From positions 1 to 53,211 of the forward strand of contig NZ_BAAAUX010000034.1 in NCBI RefSeq assembly GCF_039534165.1: a DNA stretch of 53,211 nt. The letters run 5' to 3'. Both the position numbers and the translations under genes were made by a program. Below the pieces are notes generated by a model. The model saw nothing but the letters and a program-made list of their open reading frames with translations, had not been told where the DNA came from and ran no database searches. This stretch comes from Saccharopolyspora_D taberi. GTDB lineage: Bacteria > Actinomycetota > Actinomycetes > Mycobacteriales > Pseudonocardiaceae. Shown here one piece after another: positions 42,373 to 49,638 of the stretch. How positions within the stretch are numbered: the stretch's first letter is position 1; the number at the start of each line of letters is the position of its first letter.

Positions 42373-42801
42373 GTGAGCGAGGACTGGAAGACCCAGGCGG
42401 TCCGGGACGCGGAGGCCGCGCTCGAGGAGAAGATGCGCAAGGTCGAGGAGGCCCTGGACAAGGCCGACCGGCTCAGCGCGTCGCTGCCGGAGGTCAAGCT
42501 GACCGAGGACAAGATCCGCGAGATCGAGGAGCTCATCCGCGCGGGCAAGGCCCCGGCGGAGCTGACCGAACTCCAGGCGCGCATCGACGCCGGGGAGTTC
42601 ACCTGGAACGATGTCGCCGACGGCACCGCGTTGCGCGACGAGTCGGTCCAGGCCGCCTTCAGCGCCAGCGTGGCGAACATGCAGAAGGCCAAGGAACTGC
42701 TCGACGAGGGCCACGACGTGGCGACCGTCATCAGCGCGGACCCGAACCGGCCTTCCGACGACAGCTACGACGACGATCCGCCGGATTCGTTCCTGCGGTG
42801 A
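42373..42801 (+). CDS. Acidic coiled-coil protein of the WXG cassette
   Basis: A 142-residue protein. Residues 8-80 are a heptad-rich coiled coil (EAALEEKMRKVEEALDKADR). A conserved-looking FTWNDVADG is near residue 78. The tail is very acidic (DDSYDDDPPDSFLR). GGAAGG precedes the GTG start. Its place just behind the WXG gene suggests a chaperone, YbaB-like or co-secreted partner. I cannot assign a family. Confidence 0.65.
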   Translation: MSEDWKTQAVRDAEAALEEKMRKVEEALDKADRLSASLPEVKLTEDKIREIEELIRAGKAPAELTELQARIDAGEFTWNDVADGTALRDESVQAAFSASVANMQKAKELLDEGHDVATVISADPNRPSDDSYDDDPPDSFLR

Positions 42802-42823
42802 GGGAAACGGTGAGTGAGCACGC

Positions 42824-43309
42824 ATGAGCCGCAAGGCACTGATCACTGTCACGGCCGCCTGGGGGATCCTGGTCGGCGTGGTCGCGGCGGTATTCCTCGG
42901 CGTCGCGATCTTCAGCGGAACGGTGCTCGACGAGACCGCCCCGAACTCCAGCTCCACCCGCGTCACCGAGCAGTACCGCTGGAACGGCCAGCCGATGCTG
43001 ATCACCCCGGCCGCGCGCAACGGCAAGACCGCCCACTGCAAGGTCGCCCCGGACCGGGGTGAACCGCGGGACGTCAGCTCGTACCGCTCCGAGTCGCGCT
43101 ACGGCGTCACCCGGATCCAGCCGTGGTTCTCCGGCAGCGCGACCGTGACGTGCCAGGAGAAGGCCCGCATCCGCACCGGATCGCAGGTCACGATGTACGA
43201 GCTCGCCACGAAGAACCGGGTCGCCCAGATCGCCGCCGCGGTGATCGGTGCCGGTCCGTTCGCCGTGGTCCTCGTCTTCGGGCTGGGCAAGAAGAAGGCG
43301 AACGCCTGA
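42824..43309 (+). CDS. Two-pass membrane protein of the WXG cassette
   Basis: A 161-residue protein with an N-terminal helix (ALITVTAAWGILVGVVAAVFLG), an extracytoplasmic loop of about 95 residues with two cysteines (AHCKVAP, VTCQEKA) that may pair, and a C-terminal helix (AAAVIGAGPFAVVLVFGLG). It ends in a Lys-rich tail. It could anchor or deliver the cassette's other products. It is the last gene before a strong terminator. No recognised family. Confidence 0.7.
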   Translation: MSRKALITVTAAWGILVGVVAAVFLGVAIFSGTVLDETAPNSSSTRVTEQYRWNGQPMLITPAARNGKTAHCKVAPDRGEPRDVSSYRSESRYGVTRIQPWFSGSATVTCQEKARIRTGSQVTMYELATKNRVAQIAAAVIGAGPFAVVLVFGLGKKKANA

Positions 43310-43319
43310 GTTCTCGGTG

Positions 43320-43355
43320 AAAGGGCACCGGATCGTCGCGATCCGGTGCCCTTTT
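43320..43355 (+). terminator. Terminator of the WXG cassette
   Basis: AAAGGGCACCGGATCG pairs perfectly with CGATCCGGTGCCCTTT (16 bp) around a 3-nt loop and is followed by T. The A-rich 5' side also allows function for the convergent menE-menA unit. Confidence 0.88.
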
Positions 43356-43373
43356 GCTCTGTCCGACGCGAGT

Positions 43374-44252
43374 TCAGCTCTGTCCGAACGCGAGCGCGAG
43401 CGCGGTGATGACCGACCAGGCCAGCATCGCGAACCCGGTGTCGCGCAGCGCCGGGATCAGCCTGCGCCCCTTCGCTCCGCTGAGGATGTTGCGCAACGAC
43501 GTGATCAGCAGCGGCAGCGCGAGGAAAGCGAGCAGCATCCAGGTGTTGCGCAACCCCATCAGCGTGGTGATCAGGAACGGCACCAGCGCCAGCATCACGT
43601 AGAGCGTGCGGGTGTCGCGGTCGCCGAGCAGGACCGCGAGCGTGCGCTTGCCGGTGGTGCGGTCGGTCGGGATGTCCCGCAGGTTGTTGGCGACCAGCAC
43701 CGCGCTGGAGAACGATCCCACCGCCACCGCCGATCCGATGCCGAACCCGGACACCGTGCCGGCCTGCACGTACTGCGTGCCGAGCACCGCGATCAGGCCG
43801 AAGAACAGGAAGACCGCGATCTCGCCCAGGCCCGCGTACCCGTAGGGCTTGCTGCCGCCGGTGTAGAACCACGCCCCGGCGATGCACAGCGCGCCGACTG
43901 CCAGCATCCACCACTGTCCGCTGAGGACGACCACGCCGATGCCGGCCAGTGCGGCCAGTCCGAAGCAGCCGAACGCCGCCCCCCGCACCGCCGCCGGCCT
44001 CGCCGCACCCGACCCGACCAGGCGGAACGGCCCGACCCGGTCGGTATCGGTGCCGCGGATGCCGTCGGAGTAGTCGTTGGCGAAGTTCACGCCGAGGATC
44101 AGCAGCAGCGCGACCGCCAGCGCCAGCACCGCCACGACCGGATCGAACCGGTCGATGCCCGCCGCGGCACCGGTCCCGGCCAGGACGGGTGCGATCGCGT
44201 TCGGGAAAGTCCGAATGCGTGCGCCTTCGATCCACTGTGCGACAGTCGCCAT
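43374..44252 (-). CDS. menA: 1,4-dihydroxy-2-naphthoate polyprenyltransferase
   Basis: A 292-residue UbiA-family integral membrane enzyme that attaches the polyprenyl chain to DHNA to form demethylmenaquinone. The two Asp-rich motifs are NFANDYSDGIRGTD near residue 60 and NLRDIPTDRTTGKRT near 190. WIEGARIRTFPNAIAPVLAG is the family N-terminus. The start could be ATG 44252 (MATVAQW) or 44261 three codons earlier. It is 36 bp behind menE on the same strand, so a menE-menA operon. Confidence 0.95.
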   Translation of the reverse strand: MATVAQWIEGARIRTFPNAIAPVLAGTGAAAGIDRFDPVVAVLALAVALLLILGVNFANDYSDGIRGTDTDRVGPFRLVGSGAARPAAVRGAAFGCFGLAALAGIGVVVLSGQWWMLAVGALCIAGAWFYTGGSKPYGYAGLGEIAVFLFFGLIAVLGTQYVQAGTVSGFGIGSAVAVGSFSSAVLVANNLRDIPTDRTTGKRTLAVLLGDRDTRTLYVMLALVPFLITTLMGLRNTWMLLAFLALPLLITSLRNILSGAKGRRLIPALRDTGFAMLAWSVITALALAFGQS

Positions 44253-44297
44253 GACTTTCATCTTCGCTCATGGCCGACCGGCCGCGGCCTCCGGGAC

Positions 44298-45455
44298 TCA
44301 GCGGGCGAAGCGCTCGGCGAGCAGGCGGCGGTCCGGTTTGCCCGGGCCGCGCAGCGGGAGCTCGTCGAGGAAGACCAGGTCCTTGGGGGTGGCGGCGGCA
44401 CCGGCCAGCCGCCGGACCTCGGCCCGCAGCGCCTCGGCCGAAGGCGGCTGACCCGGATCCGCCGGGACCACGGCGGCAACCACGGCCTGCCCCCACTCGG
44501 GATCGGGCACGCCGAGCACGCACACCTCGCGCACCCCGTCCTGCTCGGCGATGATCCGCTCCACCGGGAGCGGGGCCACGTTCACCCCGCCCGTGATGAT
44601 CACGTCGTCGGCGCGCCCCAGCACCTCCAGCCTGCCGTCGGCCCATCGCCCGAGGTCACCGGTGTGAAACCAGCCATTCGCGAACGCGGGCGAATCCGGA
44701 CGACCTCGGTAGCCCCTCGCCAGCATCGGACCGGAGAGCAGGATCCTGCCGTCGTCGATCCGCACCTGCGCGCCGGGGAGCGGAACGCCGTCGTAGACGC
44801 AGCCACCGGCGGTCTCGCTCATGCCGTAAGTCGTGACGACGCGCACGCCTTCGTCGACCGCACGGCGGAGCAGAGCGGGCGGCGTGGCGGCGCCCCCGAG
44901 CAGCACCGCGTCGAATTTCCGCAGCTCAGCGAGGCCCTTTCCGGCATCACCGAGCAGGCGGCTCAACTGCGTCGGCACCATCGCCGTGTAGCGCGGTCCG
45001 GCGGTCGCGAGCGCTTCGGCGGCTTCGGCGAAGCGGTCGGGGCGGAAGCCGTCCGCCGTGTCGACGGCCAACGGCTCGGTGCCCGCGACGAGGGAGCGGA
45101 CCAGCACTTGGATTCCGGCGATGTGCTGAGCGGGCATGGTCAGCAGCCAGCGGCCCGGACCGCCGAGGTGCGCATGGGTCGCCTCGGCGGAGGCGCGCAG
45201 CGCCGAGACGGACAGCAGCACGCCCTTGGGAGTGCCGGTCGAGCCCGAAGTGGCGATGACCAGGGCGGTCGGGTCGGCCGGATCGTCCTCCACCGGCGTC
45301 CCGACGCCGAGCGCGTCGGCGGGCGCGGCGTCCTCCGGGATCGGAAGCAGCGCCGGGCCGGCGCCGTCGAGCGCGCGGCGGAGCGCGGGCAGGACGTCGA
45401 GCGCCCGCTTTCCTGCGGGGACGGCCAGCGGCTGGAGGAGACGTGGGCTCGGCAT
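44298..45455 (-). CDS. menE: o-succinylbenzoate-CoA ligase
   Basis: A 385-residue ANL-family ligase, short as usual for actinobacterial MenE. IATSGSTGTPKGVLLS is the P-loop, TYGMSETAGGCVYDG the A5 motif, WFHTGDLG the hinge, and GPGKPDRRLLAERF the C-terminal catalytic lysine region. It activates o-succinylbenzoate for MenB. ATG 45455 lies six bases after CACAAT, so it may be leaderless. Heads the menE-menA operon and diverges from the ECF41 sigma gene. Confidence 0.93.
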   Translation of the reverse strand: MPSPRLLQPLAVPAGKRALDVLPALRRALDGAGPALLPIPEDAAPADALGVGTPVEDDPADPTALVIATSGSTGTPKGVLLSVSALRASAEATHAHLGGPGRWLLTMPAQHIAGIQVLVRSLVAGTEPLAVDTADGFRPDRFAEAAEALATAGPRYTAMVPTQLSRLLGDAGKGLAELRKFDAVLLGGAATPPALLRRAVDEGVRVVTTYGMSETAGGCVYDGVPLPGAQVRIDDGRILLSGPMLARGYRGRPDSPAFANGWFHTGDLGRWADGRLEVLGRADDVIITGGVNVAPLPVERIIAEQDGVREVCVLGVPDPEWGQAVVAAVVPADPGQPPSAEALRAEVRRLAGAAATPKDLVFLDELPLRGPGKPDRRLLAERFAR

Positions 45456-45529
45456 GCGGGCATTGTGCGCCCCGGCCGAACCCGCGGTGGGCCTGGCCGG
45501 TCCGCGGGGCGCCTGGAAAAGTGGGCCGA

Positions 45530-45536
45530 TGTCACA
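45530..45536 (+). promoter_or_regulatory. ECF41-type -35 element before sigJ
   Basis: TGTCACA matches the -35 known for ECF41 promoters. The expected CGTC -10 about 16 bp downstream is not clear (GTTC is present). GTGACA at 45563-45568 forms an inverted partner. Confidence 0.5.
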
Positions 45537-45591
45537 TCGGCCGGGTTTCGCGGTTCATCACGGTGACACGGTCGGACGGAGGACGTGACCG

Positions 45592-46431
45592 ATGGATGAC
45601 AACGCGATTCGCGCCGAGCAGTTCGAGGCCCACCGGGACCACCTGCGGGCGGTCGCCTACCGGATGCTCGGCTCGGCGAGCGAGGCCGACGACGCGGTGC
45701 AGGAGACCTGGATCCGGCTCAGCGGCGCCGACACCGAGGACGTGGAGAACCTGCGCGGCTGGCTGACCACCGTGGTCAGCCGGGTGTGCCTGAACATGCT
45801 CCGCTCGCGCACCACCCGGCGGGAGGAGCCGCTGGGCGAGCACGTGCCCGAACCCCCTGCGCACGGCGCTGATCCGGCGGACCAGGCGGTGCTGGGCGAC
45901 TCGGTCGGCCTGGCACTGCTGGTCGTCCTCGACACCCTCGGCCCGGCCGAACGCCTGGCCTTCGTCCTGCACGACCTGTTCGCCGTGCCCTTCGACGAGA
46001 TCGCCCCGATAGTCGGCCGCACCCCGGCGGCGACCCGCCAGCTCGCCAGCCGGGCCCGTCGCCGGGTGCAGGGCGCTTCGCCGCCCTCCGAAGCCGACCT
46101 CGTCCACCAGCGCGAAGTCGTCGACGCCTTCCTGGAGGCATCCCGCGGCGGTGACTTCGAGGCGCTGCTGACCGTGCTCGATCCGGACGTCGTGGTGCGG
46201 TTCGAGAGCGGTGTGCTGCGCGGGGCCGAGACCGTGGCGAAGGCCGCGAGCACCTTCGCGAAGCTGGCCGAGTCCACCCGGCCCGCGCTGGTGGACGGGA
46301 TGGTCGCGGCGGTGGCGGTGTCGAAGGGCCGGGAGATCTCGGTCGCGGTGTTCGAGGTCGTGGGGGACCGGATCACGGCGTTCGACACCTACACCGGGCT
46401 GGAGGGCCTGGATCTGACCTTCGTGGACTAA
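45592..46431 (+). CDS. sigJ: ECF41 group RNA polymerase sigma factor (SigJ-like)
   Basis: A 279-residue sigma factor. Region 2 includes HLRAVAYRMLGSASEADDAVQ and WLTTVVSRVCLNMLRSR. Region 4 is LGPAERLAFVLHDLFAVPFD to GRTPAATRQLASRARRRV. The C-terminal 100 residues form a SnoaL-like fold (VVDAFLEASRGGDFEALL), typical of ECF41, where it controls sigma activity in place of an anti-sigma factor. The upstream TGTCACA suggests self-activation. The usual carboxymuconolactone-decarboxylase partner gene is not adjacent. Confidence 0.9.
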   Translation: MDDNAIRAEQFEAHRDHLRAVAYRMLGSASEADDAVQETWIRLSGADTEDVENLRGWLTTVVSRVCLNMLRSRTTRREEPLGEHVPEPPAHGADPADQAVLGDSVGLALLVVLDTLGPAERLAFVLHDLFAVPFDEIAPIVGRTPAATRQLASRARRRVQGASPPSEADLVHQREVVDAFLEASRGGDFEALLTVLDPDVVVRFESGVLRGAETVAKAASTFAKLAESTRPALVDGMVAAVAVSKGREISVAVFEVVGDRITAFDTYTGLEGLDLTFVD

Positions 46432-46805
46432 GTCGATCACACGTTCGAGTGTCGTCGCTCAAGTGTTCGAAGTGGGGTGACGATGGTGGTCGTGAGTCCG
46501 GTTGAAGGAGGCAGATGATGAACGGGACCAGTTTCCAGGCGAGCGCCCGCTGGCGGAGCCGTAGGCCGTCGTGGCGGTTGCGGATCGTTCGACGTGCGGG
46601 CGGGACACGGCTGCTGATGCTCCAGTGGAGAGCGCAGGTGCAGGCCAGGGCGGCGCGCTCGATGCAGCGTCCCCGCCCGGTGCCCCTGCGGATCCCGCCG
46701 CATCCGGTCCCGGCGGTGCGGGGTGCCCGCGTCATCCGGCGCAGGCAACCCCGCCGCGAGGCCGGAGCCGCCGCCGACGGGTCGTCCGAGGGCGGCGGGG
46801 CCGGG
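46432..46805. other. Intergenic stretch between sigJ and menB with an SOS-like box and a strong SD
   Basis: Two bases after the sigJ stop, TCGATCACACGTTCGA (46433-46448) differs at one position from the actinobacterial LexA box TCGAACNNNNGTTCGA. A second GTTCGA follows at 46463-46468. GAAGGAGG ends about 5 nt before ATGATG at 46515, which opens a very Arg-rich frame with no stop before the menB antisense region. No established gene is recognised. Confidence 0.4.
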
Positions 46806-47729
46806 TCAGTAGTACCAGGGGAACGAGCTCCAGTCCGGTTCCCGCTTCTGCAGGAACGAGTCCCTGCCCTCGACCGCCTCGTCGGTCATGTACGCCAGCC
46901 GCGTCGTCTCCCCGGCGAACAGCTGCTGGCCCACCAGCCCGTCGTCGATGGCGTTGAACGCGTACTTGAGCATCCGCTGCGCGGTCGGCGACTTGCCGTT
47001 GATCTCGCGGGCCCACTGCAGCGCGGTCGCTTCGAGCTCGTCGTGCGGAACGGCCTCGTTGACCATGCCCATCCGAAACGCCTGTTCGGCGCTGTAGGGA
47101 CGGCCCAGGAAGAAGATCTCGCGGGCGAACTTCTGGCCCACCTGGCGCGCCAGGTAGGCCGAACCGAACCCGCCGTCGAAGCTGCCGACGTCGGCGTCGG
47201 TCTGCTTGAACCTGGCGTGCTCGGCGCTGGCCAGGGTGAGATCGCACACCACGTGCAGGCTGTGCCCGCCACCCGCGGCCCAGCCCGGCACGACCGCGAT
47301 CACGATCTTGGGCATGAACCGGATCAGCCGCTGCACCTCCAGGACGTGCAGCCGCCCGGCCCGCGCCGGATCGACCGTGTCGGAGGTCTCACCGCTGGCG
47401 TACTGGTAGCCGGAGCGGCCCCGGATCCGCTGATCACCGCCGGAGCAGAAGGCCCAGCCGCCGTCCTTTGGCGACGGACCGTTGCCGGTGAGCAGCACGC
47501 ACCCGACATCGCTGGTCATCCGGGCGTGGTCGAGCGCGCGGAACAGCTCGTCCACCGTGTGCGGACGGAAGGCGTTGCGGACTTCCGGCCGGTCGAAGGC
47601 GATGCGTACGGTGCCCTTTCCGGGCCCGTCCTCGACGCAGCGGTGGTAGGTGATGTCGGTGAAGTCGAAGCCGTCCACGGGCTCCCACATCACCGGATCG
47701 AACAGCTCAGAGACACGTGGATTCTGCAC
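46806..47729 (-). CDS. menB: 1,4-dihydroxy-2-naphthoyl-CoA synthase
   Basis: A 307-residue crotonase-fold enzyme that cyclises o-succinylbenzoyl-CoA. WAFCSGGDQRIRG and VIAVVPGWAAGGGHSLHVVC form the oxyanion hole, and TDADVGSFDGGFGSAYLARQ the active-site loop; the C-terminal FPWYY is typical. GTG 47729 is seven bases from the -10 TATTGT, so it is probably leaderless. Divergent from menD. Confidence 0.96.
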   Translation of the reverse strand: MQNPRVSELFDPVMWEPVDGFDFTDITYHRCVEDGPGKGTVRIAFDRPEVRNAFRPHTVDELFRALDHARMTSDVGCVLLTGNGPSPKDGGWAFCSGGDQRIRGRSGYQYASGETSDTVDPARAGRLHVLEVQRLIRFMPKIVIAVVPGWAAGGGHSLHVVCDLTLASAEHARFKQTDADVGSFDGGFGSAYLARQVGQKFAREIFFLGRPYSAEQAFRMGMVNEAVPHDELEATALQWAREINGKSPTAQRMLKYAFNAIDDGLVGQQLFAGETTRLAYMTDEAVEGRDSFLQKREPDWSSFPWYY

Positions 47730-47736
47730 ACCTGGG

Positions 47737-47742
47737 ACAATA
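47737..47742 (-). promoter_or_regulatory. -10 box of leaderless menB promoter
   Basis: TATTGT on the minus strand with seven bases to GTG 47729; no SD. Confidence 0.55.
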
Positions 47743-47855
47743 GGCCCAGCAAGCGTCGGGTGGGCGGGCCGTTCGCACCACCGCGGCGCCTGCCGAGCCG
47801 GTGGCCGGGGCGACCACTGATCGCGGTCCGCAAGCGATTTTTCAGGGGTGATGGG

Positions 47856-49514
47856 TTGAATCCGTCCACGGCCCAGGCCGAGGTCATCATCGACGAGCTG
47901 GTCCGAAACGGACTGCGCGAGGCGGTGTTGTCCCCGGGTTCCCGCAACGCACCCCTGGCCTTCGCGCTGCACCGCGCCGCCGAAGCGGACCGGCTGCGGC
48001 TGCACGTCCGCATCGACGAGCGCAGCGCCGGTTTCCTCGCACTGGGTGTCGCGGCGCGCACGAAGCGTCCGGTCGTCGTGGTGTGCACGTCCGGTACGGC
48101 GGCGACCAACCTGCATCCGGCGGTGAGTGAGGCTTTTCACTCCGGGATCCCGATGATCGTGCTCACCGCGGACCGGCCACCGGAACTGCGCGCGGCGGGC
48201 GCGAACCAGACGATCGACCAGTACCGGCTGTACGGCTCGGAGACCCGGCTGTTCGACGAGCTGGCGGTCGCCGAGAACCGGCCCGGGCAGAACGCCTACT
48301 GGCGCAGCCAGGCGTGCCGTGCGTGGGACGCCGCCGGGAACGGGCCGGTGCACCTCAACCTCCCGTTCCGGGAGCCGCTGGTGCCCACCGGCGACGCCGA
48401 CTGGTGCGAGCCGCTGGCCGGTCGTCCGGAAGGCGGGCGGTGGACCGAGGTGTCCGATCTCGGCGACGGTCCCAGCGCGCTCTCGCGGCTGGGGGCGAGC
48501 CGGGGTCTGGTGCTGGTCGCCGGCGGGGCCGCCGAGGGCGCGAGCGCCTGGGGCGAGCGCTACGGCTGGCCGGTGCTGTCGGAGACCGGCGGTGTGGGGC
48601 TGTCCGGGAAGGCCGCGATCAGCACCGGCATGTGGTTGCTGAACCTGCCGGAGTTCGTCCGGCGGCACCGTCCCGAGCAGGTGCTCTGCGTCGGCCGCAA
48701 CACCGTGTTCCGGCAGGTGCAGCGGTTGCTGGCCGACACCGGTGTGGAGGTGCTGCTCGCGCACGGCGGTGTCGACTGGCCGGCGCCGGCGCACAACGTG
48801 CGAGAGGTCGCCGAGACCTTCGGTTCCGCGCCGGGCCCGGCCGACCACGACTGGCTGCTCGGGTGGCAGCAGGCCGACCACAAGGCCTCGGCAGCGCTGC
48901 ACGCGGCGCTCGACCTCGAACGCTGGCCGAACGGCCCGATCATCGCGCGTGACCTCGTCGACGCACTGCCGCGGAGTTCGCTGCTCGTGCTCGGTTCGTC
49001 GAACCCGACGCGGGACGTCGCGCTCGCCGCGCGCCACCGTCCGGACGTGGCGGTGCACCGAAACCGCGGTGTGGCCGGGATCGACGGCACGGTGTCCACT
49101 GCGATCGGTTCGGCTCTCGCGCACGAGGGTCCGTCCTACGCGCTGCTCGGCGATCTGACCTTCCTGCACGACAGCAACGGGCTCGCGCTGGGACCGGCCG
49201 AAGAGCGCCCGGACCTGACGATCGTGGTCCTCAACGACGACGGTGGCGGCATATTCTCCTTGCTGGAGCAGGGAAATCCAGAACACAGCTCGTCGTTCGA
49301 GCGGGTCTTCGGCACTCCGCACGGTACCGATCTCGCGCAGCTCTGCGGCGCGCACGGCGTGCCGCACACCCTGGTCCGGCAGCGCTCCGACTTCCTCGAA
49401 GCGCTGCGGTGGAGACCCGGGCTGCGCGTTGTCGAGGTGCAGGCGGACCGGGCCGAACTCCGCGGGGTGCACGAGCGCCTGCACGCTGCCGTACGATCGG
49501 CGTTACACGGCTGA
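47856..49514 (+). CDS. menD: 2-succinyl-5-enolpyruvyl-6-hydroxy-3-cyclohexene-1-carboxylate synthase
   Basis: A 552-residue thiamine-diphosphate enzyme that adds 2-oxoglutarate to isochorismate. NPSTAQAEVIIDELVRNGLR and VLSPGSRNAPLAFAL are the N-terminal signatures. The ThDP/Mg motif is near GDLTFLHDSNGLAL, followed by VVLNDDGGGIFSLLEQ. I place the start at TTG 47856, preceded by GGGGTG, because conserved sequence begins there. The same frame stays open upstream across the menB antisense strand to 46515, which is probably fortuitous. Confidence 0.95.
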   Translation: MNPSTAQAEVIIDELVRNGLREAVLSPGSRNAPLAFALHRAAEADRLRLHVRIDERSAGFLALGVAARTKRPVVVVCTSGTAATNLHPAVSEAFHSGIPMIVLTADRPPELRAAGANQTIDQYRLYGSETRLFDELAVAENRPGQNAYWRSQACRAWDAAGNGPVHLNLPFREPLVPTGDADWCEPLAGRPEGGRWTEVSDLGDGPSALSRLGASRGLVLVAGGAAEGASAWGERYGWPVLSETGGVGLSGKAAISTGMWLLNLPEFVRRHRPEQVLCVGRNTVFRQVQRLLADTGVEVLLAHGGVDWPAPAHNVREVAETFGSAPGPADHDWLLGWQQADHKASAALHAALDLERWPNGPIIARDLVDALPRSSLLVLGSSNPTRDVALAARHRPDVAVHRNRGVAGIDGTVSTAIGSALAHEGPSYALLGDLTFLHDSNGLALGPAEERPDLTIVVLNDDGGGIFSLLEQGNPEHSSSFERVFGTPHGTDLAQLCGAHGVPHTLVRQRSDFLEALRWRPGLRVVEVQADRAELRGVHERLHAAVRSALHG

Positions 49515-49521
49515 TCTTCCC

Positions 49522-49547
49522 GTTTTTCCTTGTGAGATGGGAAAAAC
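49522..49547. terminator. AT-rich inverted repeat after menD
   Basis: GTTTTTCC and GGAAAAAC form an 8-bp stem with a 10-nt loop just past the menD stop. Possible weak terminator. Confidence 0.4.
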
Positions 49548-49590
49548 CTGTTTGCCGATTCCTCCCCGCGCAGCCAGGCCGCGTACTTAG

Positions 49591-49632
49591 CCTCCTTGCA
49601 GGCCACGCCTGGTGGCCTGCAATCCAAGGAGG
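49591..49632 (+). promoter_or_regulatory. Hairpin able to mask the SD of the M1 peptidase gene
   Basis: TTGCAGGCCAC (49596-49606) pairs perfectly with GTGGCCTGCAA (49612-49622) around GCCTG. The five bases before it, CCTCC (49591-49595), are complementary to the SD GGAGG (49628-49632), with a TCCAA bulge between. If transcribed from upstream, the leader can fold with the SD closed. Confidence 0.6.
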
Positions 49633-49638
49633 TAGCAG

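Noticed and set aside
46515..47855. Open frame continuous with menD and antisense to menB, about 1.3 kb
   Set aside because: It codes Arg/Pro/Ala-rich sequence typical of the opposite strand of a high-GC gene, and conserved MenD sequence begins only at 47856. The strong SD at its start is kept as a separate finding.
49207..49264. Frameshift or truncation in menD
   Set aside because: The frame is continuous through NDDGGGIFSLLEQ to the stop and the length is normal for the family.
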